Counted from the stretch's first letter, positions 1 through 8,651 are shown. The stretch: 64,000 bases of DNA from Shinella sumterensis (GCF_004514425.2 NZ_MYFN02000002.1:1-64000), one strand, 5' to 3'. Notes: a model not told the origin generated them from the letters alone. Translations and numbers: made by a program.

Positions 1-258
1 CGGCTCGAGGGGATGCACGGCTCGATGTCTCGTGCTTCCAGTTCCTGGCGCAACCAGGCGCTGTCGTAGCCGCGGTCGGCGATCAGATGAGAGGCCGGCG
101 GCAAGGCGTCGAGGACGAGACGGGCGCCTTTGTGGTCGCTCATCTGGCCTTCCGATAGGAGCAGGATGATCGGCCGTCCGTCACCGTCGCAAACGGTGTG
201 GAGCTTCGAGTTCAGCCCACCTTTTGTTCGCCCGATACGACGGGGAACACCCCCTTTT
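1..258 (-). CDS. IS5-family transposase, OrfB (partial)
   Basis: Read in the frame shifted relative to OrfA, the product continues RRIGRTKGGLNSKLH, then GQMSDHKGARLVLD, then LIADRGYDSAWLR. This gives the second catalytic Asp of the DDE triad in ADRGYDS. It has no start of its own and is expressed by frameshift at the A5G5 run. The catalytic Glu and the C-terminus lie beyond the window start. Confidence 0.8.
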
Positions 259-583
259 TGAGCAGGCTTGCCGCGGTGCGGTGAGCCTTGAGATGCGTCG
301 CGTCGATCATGATACGCTCGGGTTTCGGCCCTTTGCCGGCGAGCCCGGCGAAGATCCGGTCGAAGACGCCGAGCCGGCTCCAGCGAATGAAGCGGTTGTA
401 GAGCGTCTTATGCGGACCGTAGCCAGTCGGCGCGTCCTTCCACTGGAGACCGTTGCGAATAACGTAGACGATGCCGCTCACCACCCGGCGGTCATCGACC
501 CTCGGCACTCCGTGGGACAGCGGAAAGAACGGCGATATCCGCGCCATCTGGCGCTCGCTTAGCAGAAACAAATCACCCATCAA
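212..583 (-). CDS. IS5-family transposase, OrfA
   Basis: This is the N-terminal half of an IS427-type DDE transposase (123 aa). It has the family helix region (LSERQMARISPFFP), GLQWKDAP and the first catalytic aspartate in RIMIDATHLKAHRTA near residue 94. An A5G5 slippery run on the coding strand (positions 250-259) lies just before the OrfA stop, where these elements shift frame to make the OrfAB fusion. The first codon may be TTG at 583 or the next ATG at 580. Confidence 0.85.
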   Translation of the reverse strand: MMGDLFLLSERQMARISPFFPLSHGVPRVDDRRVVSGIVYVIRNGLQWKDAPTGYGPHKTLYNRFIRWSRLGVFDRIFAGLAGKGPKPERIMIDATHLKAHRTAASLLKKGVFPVVSGEQKVG

Positions 584-640
584 GGCCTCCTATTGGAAGC
601 CGTGAAGCACATCTCAAACGAAATTAATAGGTCCTGAGCC

Positions 641-838
641 TAGCCCCTTTCGCACATGGGCGGCCAATAGCTGATTGAAGCAGAGCATTAATACGCGCTT
701 GCCATTAGCGGCGAGCTGGCGCGCTCGTTCCAGCGCGATAACCGACTTGCCCGTACCGGCCGCTCCACGCACGACCGTCCGCGGATTGGCCGCGAGGCGG
801 CGACGCTCGTATCTGCTCATTCGACAGGTAGATCAGGG
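641..838 (-). pseudogene. Fragment of a NERD/UvrD-type helicase, interrupted by the IS
   Basis: About 65 residues remain, centred on a Walker A motif (VVRGAAGTGKSVIALERARQLAANGKRVLMLCFN). This matches the start of the ATPase core in superfamily 1 helicases of the NERD/UvrD group. There is no N-terminal nuclease domain, and the gene stops at the IS boundary. The family-like lead-in LSNEQIRA sits in the neighbouring frame, so a frameshift is likely near 815-825. It is joined directly to a fructose-bisphosphatase fragment upstream. Not functional. Confidence 0.6.
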
Positions 839-1169
839 GATCGACATACAGGATGAGATCCCCCGCCAACGGTGCCTTCAGCCACGCGACATCATCGACC
901 TCTTCGGAGACATATGCCGCAAGCGAAGCCGCTTCGGCACATGTTTCCCGAAACACTCTGTCAGCCAGGACGTCGAGAAGCTTCTGCTCTTCATCCTGCA
1001 CGTTCCTCGTGCCGGCGTTTCCAATCTGATCGTGGAATGCCGCGGCCTTGAGGTGGTCAGCCATGACAATTGCGGACTTGGCGATGTGTTCAACCAGGGT
1101 CGCAAGCGCGGGGTCAATCTTCCTGGCACGAAGATAATCGTTCAGGCTGATGTCGCGTTCAGTTGCCAT
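838..1169 (-). pseudogene. N-terminal fragment of class I fructose-1,6-bisphosphatase
   Basis: About 105 residues resemble the FBPase class I N-terminus: LNDYLRARKIDPALATLVEHIA, then NVQDEEQKLLDVLADRVF (family pattern NxQGExQKxLDVxAN), then the metal-site SEE, then GDLILYVDPL where the family has DPLDGSSN. After DPL the sequence switches to helicase-like residues. The ATG at 1169 lies only 10 nt after the dihydroxyacetone kinase stop, in the same direction. The intact gene was therefore probably the last gene of that operon, turning triose phosphates toward fructose-6-phosphate. Two-thirds of the enzyme is gone. Confidence 0.6.
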
Positions 1170-1179
1170 TGTAGATAAA

Positions 1180-2859
1180 TCAGCCCGTTATGCGCGCGCC
1201 AGCCGATTGCTCGTCCGCCTGCGGACTGGCAGCATCGGCCCGAGCGGCGAGATATTCGAACAACCGCGCCACAGCCTCGGCGCCCGGATCGATATGGCCA
1301 TCGAGCTGTTTTGCGTTGATGTAGGCTGCCCGTCCCGCTTTGGCGTGCAAAAGCGTTGCGGTCAGGTTCGCACCCGCGCGGGCCGCGTCGGCGGCGGGGA
1401 TAAACCCTTGGTCAAGGGCGTCCAGTGCCGGCGCGAGTGCGTCGACCATAGTGCGATCACCAAGGCGCGCGCCGCCGATCTCCTGCATACGGGAAAGGCC
1501 TGCCTTCAGAGCTTCCCGGATGGTCAGGCCGCTGGACGCACCATCACCGGCTGCTGCGAAGAAGATCGCGAGCAGCACGCCGGACGAACCGCCCATTGTC
1601 TGGCTGAGCTCCTGCCCCATTGCGCGGAACAATTGCGTGTGGTCGGAAAGAGGGAGCCGATCAAGAGCCTCGATGAGCGCACGTGCAGCCCCCGCCAGCG
1701 TCGAGCCGGTATCGCCGTCGCCGGATTTCGCATCGAGCGCGTTCAGATCCTTCTCGGCGCCGATAAGAAGGGTGCAGCAATCCGTGAGAAACTGACGCGT
1801 GGGTTCATGCCTGGAGGGTAAAGGTGCGATCGGCGTCAGGCCATCCGGTAGCGATATGACGGTCGCGGGGACGATGGCCGTCATGCCCGGCCAGGCAGGC
1901 ATTACCACCGGGGTGGAAAGCAACTCCAGCTCCGCCTTGTTGGCCGGGAAGACCGAGATCGAAAAACCCTGCATGTCGAGCGAGGTCATCATCGGCGCCG
2001 GGCCGACGATATGCGAGATCCTGCTCCCGATGGCCGAGTGGACCAGTTCATGCACGACGACCGACATTTCCAGCACGGACGTCCCACCAAGATTGTTCAC
2101 GAGCACGACGTGAGGTTGGTCTTCCATCGAGGCCGCAAGACGCGAGACCATAGCGGCGACCGCACCCTTTGCCCCGGTATATTCGACCTGCTCGACGCCG
2201 GCTTCGCCGTGAATGCCGAGGCCGAGTTCGGCATGACCCTCCGGAATCCGGTTCTCCTTGGGAGAGCCCGGCACGGTGCAGGTATCCAGCGACATGCCGA
2301 TCGAGCTCGTATTCTCGATGACTCGGCGGGCCGCCTTGGTGACGGTCTCCAGATCCGCGCCACGTTCGGCCAGAGCGCCCGCGATCTTGTGCACGAACAG
2401 CGTGCCGGCCACACCGCGTGCCTGCGGCAGATCAGGTAGGGCGATGTCGTCATCGACGATGACCATGCTGACATTCAGCCCGTAGGCGCGGGCACGCTCT
2501 GCCGCAAGGCCGAAGTTCAGCCGGTCGCCGGTGTAGTTCTTCACGATGAGCAGGCAGCCGGCCGGGCCGGTGACAGCCAGGATGCCGGCGAGAATGGCGT
2601 CCACGCTGGGCGAGGCGAACACATCGCCACACACGGCGGTCGTCAGCATGCCCTTGCCGACAAAACCTGCATGGGCAGGCTCATGTCCCGATCCACCGCC
2701 CGAGACGATAGCGACCTTGCTCCTGTCCCAATCCGACCGCACGACGACGCGGATATGCGGGTAGCCGTCAAGCCGGCTCAGCGCGCCGCCGGAGGCGACC
2801 AGCACACCGTCGATCGCTTCGGTGACTGCATTTTCCTTGCTGTTGAGAAACTGCGACAT
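1180..2859 (-). CDS. dhaKL: ATP-dependent dihydroxyacetone kinase (DhaK-DhaL fusion)
   Basis: The 559-aa protein phosphorylates dihydroxyacetone (or a related triose such as glyceraldehyde) with ATP in the cytoplasm. The DhaK domain occupies roughly residues 1-330, with GGGSGHEPAHAGFVGKGML and the substrate-binding His217 in GLGIHGEAGVE. The DhaL nucleotide domain (about 350-545) has KSGDGDTGSTLAGAA and TMGGSSGVLLAIFF. A GGGAGG ribosome-binding site precedes the ATG. It is the last intact gene of the ABC-transporter operon, 11 nt after an ATPase gene, so the transported substrate probably ends as a triose. The exact substrate is not shown by sequence. Confidence 0.93.
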   Translation of the reverse strand: MSQFLNSKENAVTEAIDGVLVASGGALSRLDGYPHIRVVVRSDWDRSKVAIVSGGGSGHEPAHAGFVGKGMLTTAVCGDVFASPSVDAILAGILAVTGPAGCLLIVKNYTGDRLNFGLAAERARAYGLNVSMVIVDDDIALPDLPQARGVAGTLFVHKIAGALAERGADLETVTKAARRVIENTSSIGMSLDTCTVPGSPKENRIPEGHAELGLGIHGEAGVEQVEYTGAKGAVAAMVSRLAASMEDQPHVVLVNNLGGTSVLEMSVVVHELVHSAIGSRISHIVGPAPMMTSLDMQGFSISVFPANKAELELLSTPVVMPAWPGMTAIVPATVISLPDGLTPIAPLPSRHEPTRQFLTDCCTLLIGAEKDLNALDAKSGDGDTGSTLAGAARALIEALDRLPLSDHTQLFRAMGQELSQTMGGSSGVLLAIFFAAAGDGASSGLTIREALKAGLSRMQEIGGARLGDRTMVDALAPALDALDQGFIPAADAARAGANLTATLLHAKAGRAAYINAKQLDGHIDPGAEAVARLFEYLAARADAASPQADEQSAGARITG

Positions 2860-2870
2860 TCTCGCCTCCC

Positions 2871-3866
2871 TTAAACTAAACGCATGCCGGCGGCGTCGAA
2901 GTAGAGCGGCCTGCTCGGCTGGATTTTTACGGTTTCGCCGCCCTTGAGCTCGGTATGGGCGTCGGTGACAGTGATGAGATTGTGCATCTTGAACGAGAGA
3001 TGCAGACGCGTCTGGTCGCCTAGGTGTTCGACACGCATGACCGTCGCGTTCTGTCCTTCGCCCTGATAGATGTGTTCCGGGCGCAGGCCGATCGACTTCG
3101 CCTTCGCCGGCGCGCCGGGGAAGAGTTCCGCGGGAAGCACGTTGATGCGTGGCTGTCCGAGCCGGGTGGCCGCGTAGATGCTGATCGGCTCCTCATAGAT
3201 TTCGCGGGGTGAACCGAACTGGACAAGTCTGCCCTCATGGAGAACGCCGACATGGGTCGCCATCGTCATGGCCTCGATCTGGTCGTGCGTGACATAGAGC
3301 AGCGTCGCGCCTGACTTGGCCTGGATGTTCTTCAGTTCGATGCGCAGGTCGGAGCGAAGCTTCGCATCGAGCGAACTGAGAGGCTCATCCATCAGATAGA
3401 TTTGCGGATTACGCACCAGCGCCCGCCCGATCGACACGCGCTGCATTTCTCCGCCCGAAAGAGCCGTCGCCTTGTTGTCGAGCTTGTGGGAAATCTGCAG
3501 GGTTTCCGCGACTGCGTTCACCTTTTCGTCAATCACCCGCTGAGGTGTCTTCAGAAGCGGCGACTTCAGTGGAAATTCGAGGTTCTGCCGCACCGACAGA
3601 TGCGGATAGAGCGAATATTGCTGGAACACCATCGCGACGTTGCGCTGCGCCGGCGTCAGGCCACGCATCGATTGCCCGCCGATGATGACATCACCGCTGT
3701 CGGGTGTATCGAGACCTGAAACCATGCGCAGCGTCGTCGTCTTGCCGGCGCCCGTCGGCCCGAGAAGCACGACGAACGAACCGTCCGGTACGATCATGGA
3801 GACGTCGTCGAGGGCACGGTTTCCCGAAAACGACTTCGTGATGTTTTGCAGGATGACCTCAGCCAC
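2871..3866 (-). CDS. ABC transporter ATP-binding protein (MalK/UgpC type), second of two
   Basis: The ATPase has Walker A GPTGAGKTTT, the Q-loop in VFQQYSLYPHL, signature LSGGEMQR, Walker B IYLMDEPLSSLD and the switch His in VTHD. A C-terminal TOBE region (GLRPEHI) marks the CUT1/MalK type. A GTG start at 3866 gives an 8-nt overlap with the preceding ATPase stop. The longer reading from 3899 would add residues atypical of the family. Paired non-identical ATPases in one importer resemble the glycerol transporter of rhizobia and imply a heterodimeric motor. Confidence 0.9.
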   Translation of the reverse strand: MAEVILQNITKSFSGNRALDDVSMIVPDGSFVVLLGPTGAGKTTTLRMVSGLDTPDSGDVIIGGQSMRGLTPAQRNVAMVFQQYSLYPHLSVRQNLEFPLKSPLLKTPQRVIDEKVNAVAETLQISHKLDNKATALSGGEMQRVSIGRALVRNPQIYLMDEPLSSLDAKLRSDLRIELKNIQAKSGATLLYVTHDQIEAMTMATHVGVLHEGRLVQFGSPREIYEEPISIYAATRLGQPRINVLPAELFPGAPAKAKSIGLRPEHIYQGEGQNATVMRVEHLGDQTRLHLSFKMHNLITVTDAHTELKGGETVKIQPSRPLYFDAAGMRLV

Positions 3867-4956
3867 GGCGCAGCACTCCCTCGTTGGCCTCGGAAACAAG
3901 AGCTTTTCCGGAGATTGAATCGAAAACCGTCAGCGTTCTGGCGTCGAACTCCAGGCCGATCAGCTCATCGACGCGTGCAGCCTGGTTCGAAGGTGTGCGT
4001 GCCTTGATGTCTCCGTGCGGCGTTTCCAAGGTCACGATCTGTGTCGTGCCCAGATACTCGACGGCAATCACCCGCCCGGCGAGTGCAGCGCCGTCCTTGA
4101 ACCGGACATGTTCCGGCCGCACGCCGAGCGCCAGCTTGCCGAGTCGCTTGTCACGAGACACCGGTACTTTTACCGATGTACCGGAGAGGTTGACCTCATC
4201 ACCGCCGATATCGATTGCGCCGTCAAACTCCAGGAAGTTCATCGGCGGCGAGCCGATGAACTTCGCGACGAACTTCGTCGCCGGCCAGTCGTAGATCTGC
4301 TGCGGCTTGCCGAATTGTTCGACGACCCCATGGTTCATCACCACGATCTTGTCGCCCATCTGCATGGCTTCGAGCTGGTCGTGGGTCACATAGACGGTGG
4401 TGGCACCCATGCGATCGTGCAGCGCCCGCAGCTCTTCCGCCATGTGCTCGCGGAACTCAGCATCGAGTGCGCCTAGCGGCTCGTCCATGAAGAAGGCTTT
4501 CGGCTTGCGCACGATGGCGCGGCCGAGCGCCACGCGCTGTCGGTCGCCGCCCGAAAGCCCGCCGACGGGCTTGTCGAGGATGTTCTCGATCCTCAGGATC
4601 TTTGCGACCTCGGCAACGCGCGAGGCGACTTCCGCCTTGTTCAGGCCCTGGCTGACGAGCGGATAGGATATGTTCTTGCGCACGTTCATATGCGGGTAGA
4701 GGGCGAACATCTGGAAGACGAAGGCGATGTCGCGCTCGCTTGCCCTCTTCATCCCGACTTCCTCGCCGCCGATGTAGATTTCGCCGCTGGTGGGAAGTTC
4801 AAGCCCGGCCATCATCCTGAGGGTCGTGGTCTTGCCGCAGCCGGACGGGCCAAGCAGCATGAAGAACTCGCCGTTTTCGACCGTGAAACTGGACGACTTC
4901 ACGGCGTTGAAGGCCCCGAAATCCTTGCGCAGATTCTCAATTCTGATCTGTGCCAT
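3859..4956 (-). CDS. ABC transporter ATP-binding protein (MalK/UgpC type), first of two
   Basis: This 365-aa CUT1-type ATPase has Walker A GPSGCGKTTT, Q-loop VFQMFALYPHM, Walker B AFFMDEPLGALDA, H-loop VTHDQLEAM and a TOBE domain (LGVRPEHVRF). The signature is LSGGDRQR. It starts 3 nt after the microprotein gene and overlaps the next ATPase gene. It is expected to pair with that ATPase at the inner face of the two-permease channel. Confidence 0.92.
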   Translation of the reverse strand: MAQIRIENLRKDFGAFNAVKSSSFTVENGEFFMLLGPSGCGKTTTLRMMAGLELPTSGEIYIGGEEVGMKRASERDIAFVFQMFALYPHMNVRKNISYPLVSQGLNKAEVASRVAEVAKILRIENILDKPVGGLSGGDRQRVALGRAIVRKPKAFFMDEPLGALDAEFREHMAEELRALHDRMGATTVYVTHDQLEAMQMGDKIVVMNHGVVEQFGKPQQIYDWPATKFVAKFIGSPPMNFLEFDGAIDIGGDEVNLSGTSVKVPVSRDKRLGKLALGVRPEHVRFKDGAALAGRVIAVEYLGTTQIVTLETPHGDIKARTPSNQAARVDELIGLEFDARTLTVFDSISGKALVSEANEGVLRRG

Positions 4957-4959
4957 GGT

Positions 4960-5148
4960 TCACTCCGGGAAATGGCTGACGATGATGAACATGACCGTTC
5001 CCACCAGCGTCACGAGAAAGGAAAACGAGAAGAGCGTCAGCGACAGGGGCTGCATCAGCATGACGACGCCGAGCGCGATCAGGACCGAGGCGACCATCTC
5101 CCATGCGTCGCGGCGCAGGCGAAGGAGGCGATTGAGAAACGTCGTCAT
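4960..5148 (-). CDS. Two-TM microprotein in a polyol/triose ABC importer operon
   Basis: The 62-aa protein has a short basic N-terminus (RLLRLRRDAW) and two hydrophobic helices (about residues 18-34 and 40-58). Its ATG overlaps the permease stop as ATGA, so it is translationally coupled. The position matches the small membrane protein GlpU in rhizobial glycerol importers, but length and sequence differ and I do not assign the family. It may be an accessory subunit of the transporter. Real expression is supported by tight packing between two conserved genes. Confidence 0.7.
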   Translation of the reverse strand: MTTFLNRLLRLRRDAWEMVASVLIALGVVMLMQPLSLTLFSFSFLVTLVGTVMFIIVSHFPE

Positions 5149-6086
5149 TTGCGAACCGCTCCGAAGGTGATGCCGCGCAGGAGATGCTTGCGAAGCAGGA
5201 TGGTGAAGACCATGACCGGGACGAGGAAGATGGTGGCGCCGGCGGCGACCGCAGGCCAGTCCTGGCCGCTGACGCCGATGATCGTCGGAATGAACGGCGG
5301 CGCCGTCTGGGCATTGCCGGAGGTCAGGAGCACGGCGAAGGCATATTCGTTCCAGGCGAAGATCAGGCAGAAGATCGCGGTGGAGGCAATTCCGGTGACG
5401 GCCTGCGGCAGCACGACCTTGTAGAAGGCCTGGAAGCGCGTGTAGCCGTCGATCAGGGCCGCCTCTTCGTATTCGACCGGGATCTCATCGATGAAGCCCT
5501 TGAGCAGCCAGACGGATAGCGAGAGATTCACCGCCGTATAGAGCAGGATCATGCCGGCATGGGTGTCGCTGAGCCCGAGCGAGCGGAACATCAGGAAGAT
5601 CGGGATGGCGACGGCGATCGGCGGCATCATGCGCGTGGAGAGGATGAAGAACAGGAGATCGTCCTTCAACGGCACCTTGAAGCGGGAGAAGGCATAGGCA
5701 GCCGCCGTACCGAGCACGATGCAAAGGACCGTTGAACCGAAGCCGATGATGACGGAATTAGTAAACCGTTCGGCAAAGCGTGATGCGCCGGTGATGATGA
5801 CGCCGTCCTTGCGGACCAGCTTGTCATACCAGGTGGTCGGCTCGCCCAGTTCTTTCAGTTGCTCCTCAGGCACGCGGGTCCGGGTCGTGAAGAGATTGAC
5901 GTAGCCCTCCACGGTTGGCTCGAAGATCATCTTCGGCGGATAGGCGATGGCGTCCGCGGGAGATTTGAAGCCGGTTCCGATGATCCACAACAAGGGAAGA
6001 AGGGTGATGACGGCGTAGAGAACGACCAGAATACCGGCGAACCACTTCTGACGTCCCGACGGCTCGGTAACGGAATAGGTGCTCAT
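5145..6086 (-). CDS. ABC transporter permease (MalG/UgpE type)
   Basis: This inner-membrane permease of 313 aa has about six hydrophobic helices and the EAA loop EYEEAALIDGYTRFQAFYKVVLPQA that contacts the ATPases. The ATG at 6086 overlaps the upstream permease stop (ATGA). The reading frame extends further upstream only as a shadow over that gene. It pairs with the 6083-7030 permease. Confidence 0.92.
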   Translation of the reverse strand: MSTYSVTEPSGRQKWFAGILVVLYAVITLLPLLWIIGTGFKSPADAIAYPPKMIFEPTVEGYVNLFTTRTRVPEEQLKELGEPTTWYDKLVRKDGVIITGASRFAERFTNSVIIGFGSTVLCIVLGTAAAYAFSRFKVPLKDDLLFFILSTRMMPPIAVAIPIFLMFRSLGLSDTHAGMILLYTAVNLSLSVWLLKGFIDEIPVEYEEAALIDGYTRFQAFYKVVLPQAVTGIASTAIFCLIFAWNEYAFAVLLTSGNAQTAPPFIPTIIGVSGQDWPAVAAGATIFLVPVMVFTILLRKHLLRGITFGAVRK

Positions 6087-7030
6087 CGTTGTTTGACCTT
6101 GTTCAGGGCTTTCACGTAGATCGACGCGAGGCCGAAAACGGTGACGAAAAGGATGACGGCATAGGCGGACGCATAGCCGGTGCGCCACTGCTCGAATGCC
6201 GCGCGCTTGAGATTGATCGACGTCAGTTCGGTGATCGAGCCCGGTCCACCGCCCGTCAATTGCACGACGAGGTCGAACATCTTGAAGTTCTCGATGCCGC
6301 GGAAGAGCACGGCGAGCATCAGGAATGGCAACACCATCGGAATGGTGATCGTCCAGAACTGGCGCCATTTGCTGGCGCGGTCGCATTCGGCGGCCTCGTA
6401 GATGCTCGGCGGAATGGAGCGAAGGCCCGCAAGGCAGATCAACATGACGAAGGGCGTCCACATCCAGGTATCGACGATGATGATGGCCCAGGGCGCGAGC
6501 GACGTATTCGCTATCATCGAGAAACTGGAGGGGTCGCTTCCGGTCAGAAAGCCGACGACATAATTGAACAGGCCGATCTGCGGCTGGTACAGGAAGGTCC
6601 AGAAATTGCCGACGACGGCCGGGCTCAGCATCATCGGCAACACGATGATCGTAGTCCACAGATCGTTGCCGCGGAATTTCTTGTTGATCAGATAGGCCAG
6701 CGAGAAACCGATCAGCACCTGCAGGACGATGGTCCAGATCAGGAAGTGAGCGGTCGCCTGCATGCTGAGCCAGATATCGCTATCCGTCAGAATGTTGATG
6801 TAGTTCCTGAGGCCGACGAACTCGACTTGAGCATTGGGCCGGTTCACGCGGAAATTCGTAAAACTCAGCCTTATCGTCCAGATCAGAGGGAAGATGTTGA
6901 TGGCAAGCAGCAACACGATCGACGGCGCGACGAAGAGCCAGGCTATGGCACGATCGGATAGGCCTTTGACGCGCGCGGCGACAGCAGGCGGGGTCGCGCT
7001 GGCGATCCGATCGATCGGGGATTGGAGCAT
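6083..7030 (-). CDS. ABC transporter permease (MalF/UgpA type)
   Basis: The 315-aa permease has an EAA loop (SIYEAAECDRASKWRQFWTITIPMV) and six predicted helices, beginning with AIAWLFVAPSIVLLLAINIF. The ATG at 7030 has an AAGGAG site six bases upstream. The alternative ATG at 7048 lacks one. A hairpin lies between this gene and the binding-protein gene. Confidence 0.9.
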   Translation of the reverse strand: MLQSPIDRIASATPPAVAARVKGLSDRAIAWLFVAPSIVLLLAINIFPLIWTIRLSFTNFRVNRPNAQVEFVGLRNYINILTDSDIWLSMQATAHFLIWTIVLQVLIGFSLAYLINKKFRGNDLWTTIIVLPMMLSPAVVGNFWTFLYQPQIGLFNYVVGFLTGSDPSSFSMIANTSLAPWAIIIVDTWMWTPFVMLICLAGLRSIPPSIYEAAECDRASKWRQFWTITIPMVLPFLMLAVLFRGIENFKMFDLVVQLTGGGPGSITELTSINLKRAAFEQWRTGYASAYAVILFVTVFGLASIYVKALNKVKQR

Positions 7031-7062
7031 GTCCGTCTCCTTGGGCATAAAAATGAAGAATT

Positions 7063-7098
7063 GCAGGGCCGGCTCGGTCCGCTAGGGGTCGGCCCTGC
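7063..7098 (-). terminator. Intercistronic hairpin after the binding-protein gene
   Basis: GCAGGGCCG (7063-7071) pairs perfectly with CGGCCCTGC (7090-7098). There is no T-run right after it, so it is more likely an attenuator or an mRNA-protecting stem that raises binding-protein output relative to the permeases than a full terminator. Confidence 0.6.
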
Positions 7099-7134
7099 AT
7101 GACGCTCACTGCTGGGAGGAAGCGGGCGTAAGCG

Positions 7135-8469
7135 TCAGTATTTGCCTTCGTCCTCGAAGACCGCGGTCCAGTCCTTCACGAGACCGTCCAATGCGTCCTT
7201 CGCGGTGCCCTGGTTCGCGACGACATAGTCGTGGAACCGCTTCTGCGAGGCCTGCAGGAGCGAGGCGTAAGACGGTTCCGCCCAGAAGTCCTTCACGATC
7301 GCCATCGAGTCGAGGAACGGCTTCGCGTAGGGCTGGCTGGAAGCAAAGCTCGGGTCTTCCACGACGGCGCGAAGGGCCGAGTAGCCGCCGAACTTCCACC
7401 ATTTCTGCTGGATCTCGGGCTGCGAGAACCACTTTATGTAAGCAAGCGCCTCGGCCTGCTTCTCGGAGGCCGCCACCACCGAGATACCCTGGCCGCCGAG
7501 CTGCGCGAACTGCACGCCATCGGGGCCGGCCGGGTTCGGGAAATAGCCCGACTTGTCGCCACCGACATTGGCGTCGGCGTTGATGCCCGGCCAGGTGAAG
7601 GTGAAGTTCATCTGCAAGGCGACCTGACCGGACTTGTAGGCATCCACGTCCTCGGTCATGTAGGCGTCCGAATGGCCCGGCGGCGTGCAGCAATCGTAGA
7701 GTTTCTTGTAGGCCTCGAGACCGGCGACCGCGCCAGGCGAGTTCACGAAGCCTTCGAGTTCGTAAGGCTTTTCCGGGTTGTCATACTTGAAGCCATAGCT
7801 GTAGAGCGCGTTGGTGGCGCCCATTGTGATGCCTTCCGAGCCGCGCTCGGTATAAATGGCCGCGCCATAGACCTTCTTGCCGTCGATCTCGCGGCCCTGG
7901 AAGAACTCTGCGATATCGGTCAGTTCGGCCCAGTTCCTCGGCACGGCGAGGTCACGGCCGTATTTCTGCTTGAACTCCGCCTGAAGTTCGGGGCGTGCGA
8001 ACCAGTCTTTGCGATAGGTCCAGCCGACGACGTCGCCGAAGGCCGGCATCGCCCAGTAGTTCGGCGTGTTCTTCGGCCATTCGGCATAACCGACGACGGT
8101 TGCCGGAATGAAGTCGTCCATCTTGATCCCTTCCTTGTCGAAGAAATCATTGAGCTTGACGTACTGACCGTTCTCCGCCGCGCCGCCGATCCACTGGCTG
8201 TCGCCTATCAACAGATCGCATAGCTTGCCGCCGGAGTTCAGTTCATTGAGCATGCGGTCGGCGAAATTCGGCCACGGCACGAACTCGAAGCGCATCGTGT
8301 TGCCGCTCTTCGCCTCGAAATCCTTGCTGAGTTCGACGAGGGCGTTGGCGGGATCCCATGCGGCCCAGCAAAGGGTAAGATCGGCAGCTTCGGCGCTGGA
8401 AACCGTCGTCGCGGACACAGCGACATACATCCCGGCAGCGAGTGCCGAGCTCGTCAAAAGAGACTTCAT
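7135..8469 (-). CDS. ABC transporter substrate-binding protein (family 1, sugar/polyol type)
   Basis: The 444-aa periplasmic binding protein has a Sec signal peptide (MKSLLTSSALAAGMYVAVSATTVSSAEA). Its mature region resembles CUT1 binding proteins: DLLIGDSQWIGGAAENGQYVKLNDFF and MNFTFTWPGINAD. It is the first gene of the operon, with GGGAGG eight bases before the ATG. Two operators for the divergent LacI protein lie upstream. Context with dihydroxyacetone kinase suggests a triose, tetritol or glycerol-like ligand. It is shorter than the rhizobial glycerol-binding protein, so glycerol is not assumed. Confidence 0.9.
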   Translation of the reverse strand: MKSLLTSSALAAGMYVAVSATTVSSAEAADLTLCWAAWDPANALVELSKDFEAKSGNTMRFEFVPWPNFADRMLNELNSGGKLCDLLIGDSQWIGGAAENGQYVKLNDFFDKEGIKMDDFIPATVVGYAEWPKNTPNYWAMPAFGDVVGWTYRKDWFARPELQAEFKQKYGRDLAVPRNWAELTDIAEFFQGREIDGKKVYGAAIYTERGSEGITMGATNALYSYGFKYDNPEKPYELEGFVNSPGAVAGLEAYKKLYDCCTPPGHSDAYMTEDVDAYKSGQVALQMNFTFTWPGINADANVGGDKSGYFPNPAGPDGVQFAQLGGQGISVVAASEKQAEALAYIKWFSQPEIQQKWWKFGGYSALRAVVEDPSFASSQPYAKPFLDSMAIVKDFWAEPSYASLLQASQKRFHDYVVANQGTAKDALDGLVKDWTAVFEDEGKY

Positions 8470-8620
8470 AACTAGGGTTCCTCCCGTTGAACCTCTCGAC
8501 CTCCATCGAGAGGGGTAAGTGCAAGTACTTGGCGGTGGCGTGTGGTGAAACAGCGCGCGGCGCCTGGCTCCCGACTATCCTTTCCGGCCTTGCCGTTGGG
8601 TCGTCACAATATATGCATAA

Positions 8621-8638
8621 CTGAGGTACGCACCTCAG
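8621..8638. promoter_or_regulatory. LacI-type operator O1
   Basis: CTGAGGTACGCACCTCAG is an inverted repeat with perfect 7-bp arms around a 4-bp centre. It lies between the divergent transporter operon and the LacI gene. The same TGAGGT/ACCTCA half-sites recur at 8652 and 9788. Confidence 0.8.
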
Positions 8639-8651
8639 GGCAAGCGATTTT

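Larger units (their letters stand above)
1..643 (-). mobile_element. IS5-family (IS427-like) insertion sequence, cut by the window edge
   Basis: A two-frame IS5-family transposase reads leftward off the window start. The element appears to end near 640-643 (CTAG), where the reading frame of an interrupted helicase fragment stops matching its family. IS427-type elements commonly target CTAG/TA. The left end lies outside the window, so terminal repeats cannot be compared. The boundary is inferred. Confidence 0.75.

Noticed and set aside
6087-6659. N-terminal extension of the MalG-type permease
   Set aside because: It overlies the MalF-type permease. The ATG at 6086 overlaps that gene's stop, as in the rest of the operon.
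2871-8469. Identification as the glycerol transporter glpSTPQUV
   Set aside because: The gene layout is similar, but the binding protein is shorter, the microprotein differs, and dihydroxyacetone kinase replaces glycerol genes. Only a triose/polyol type is claimed.
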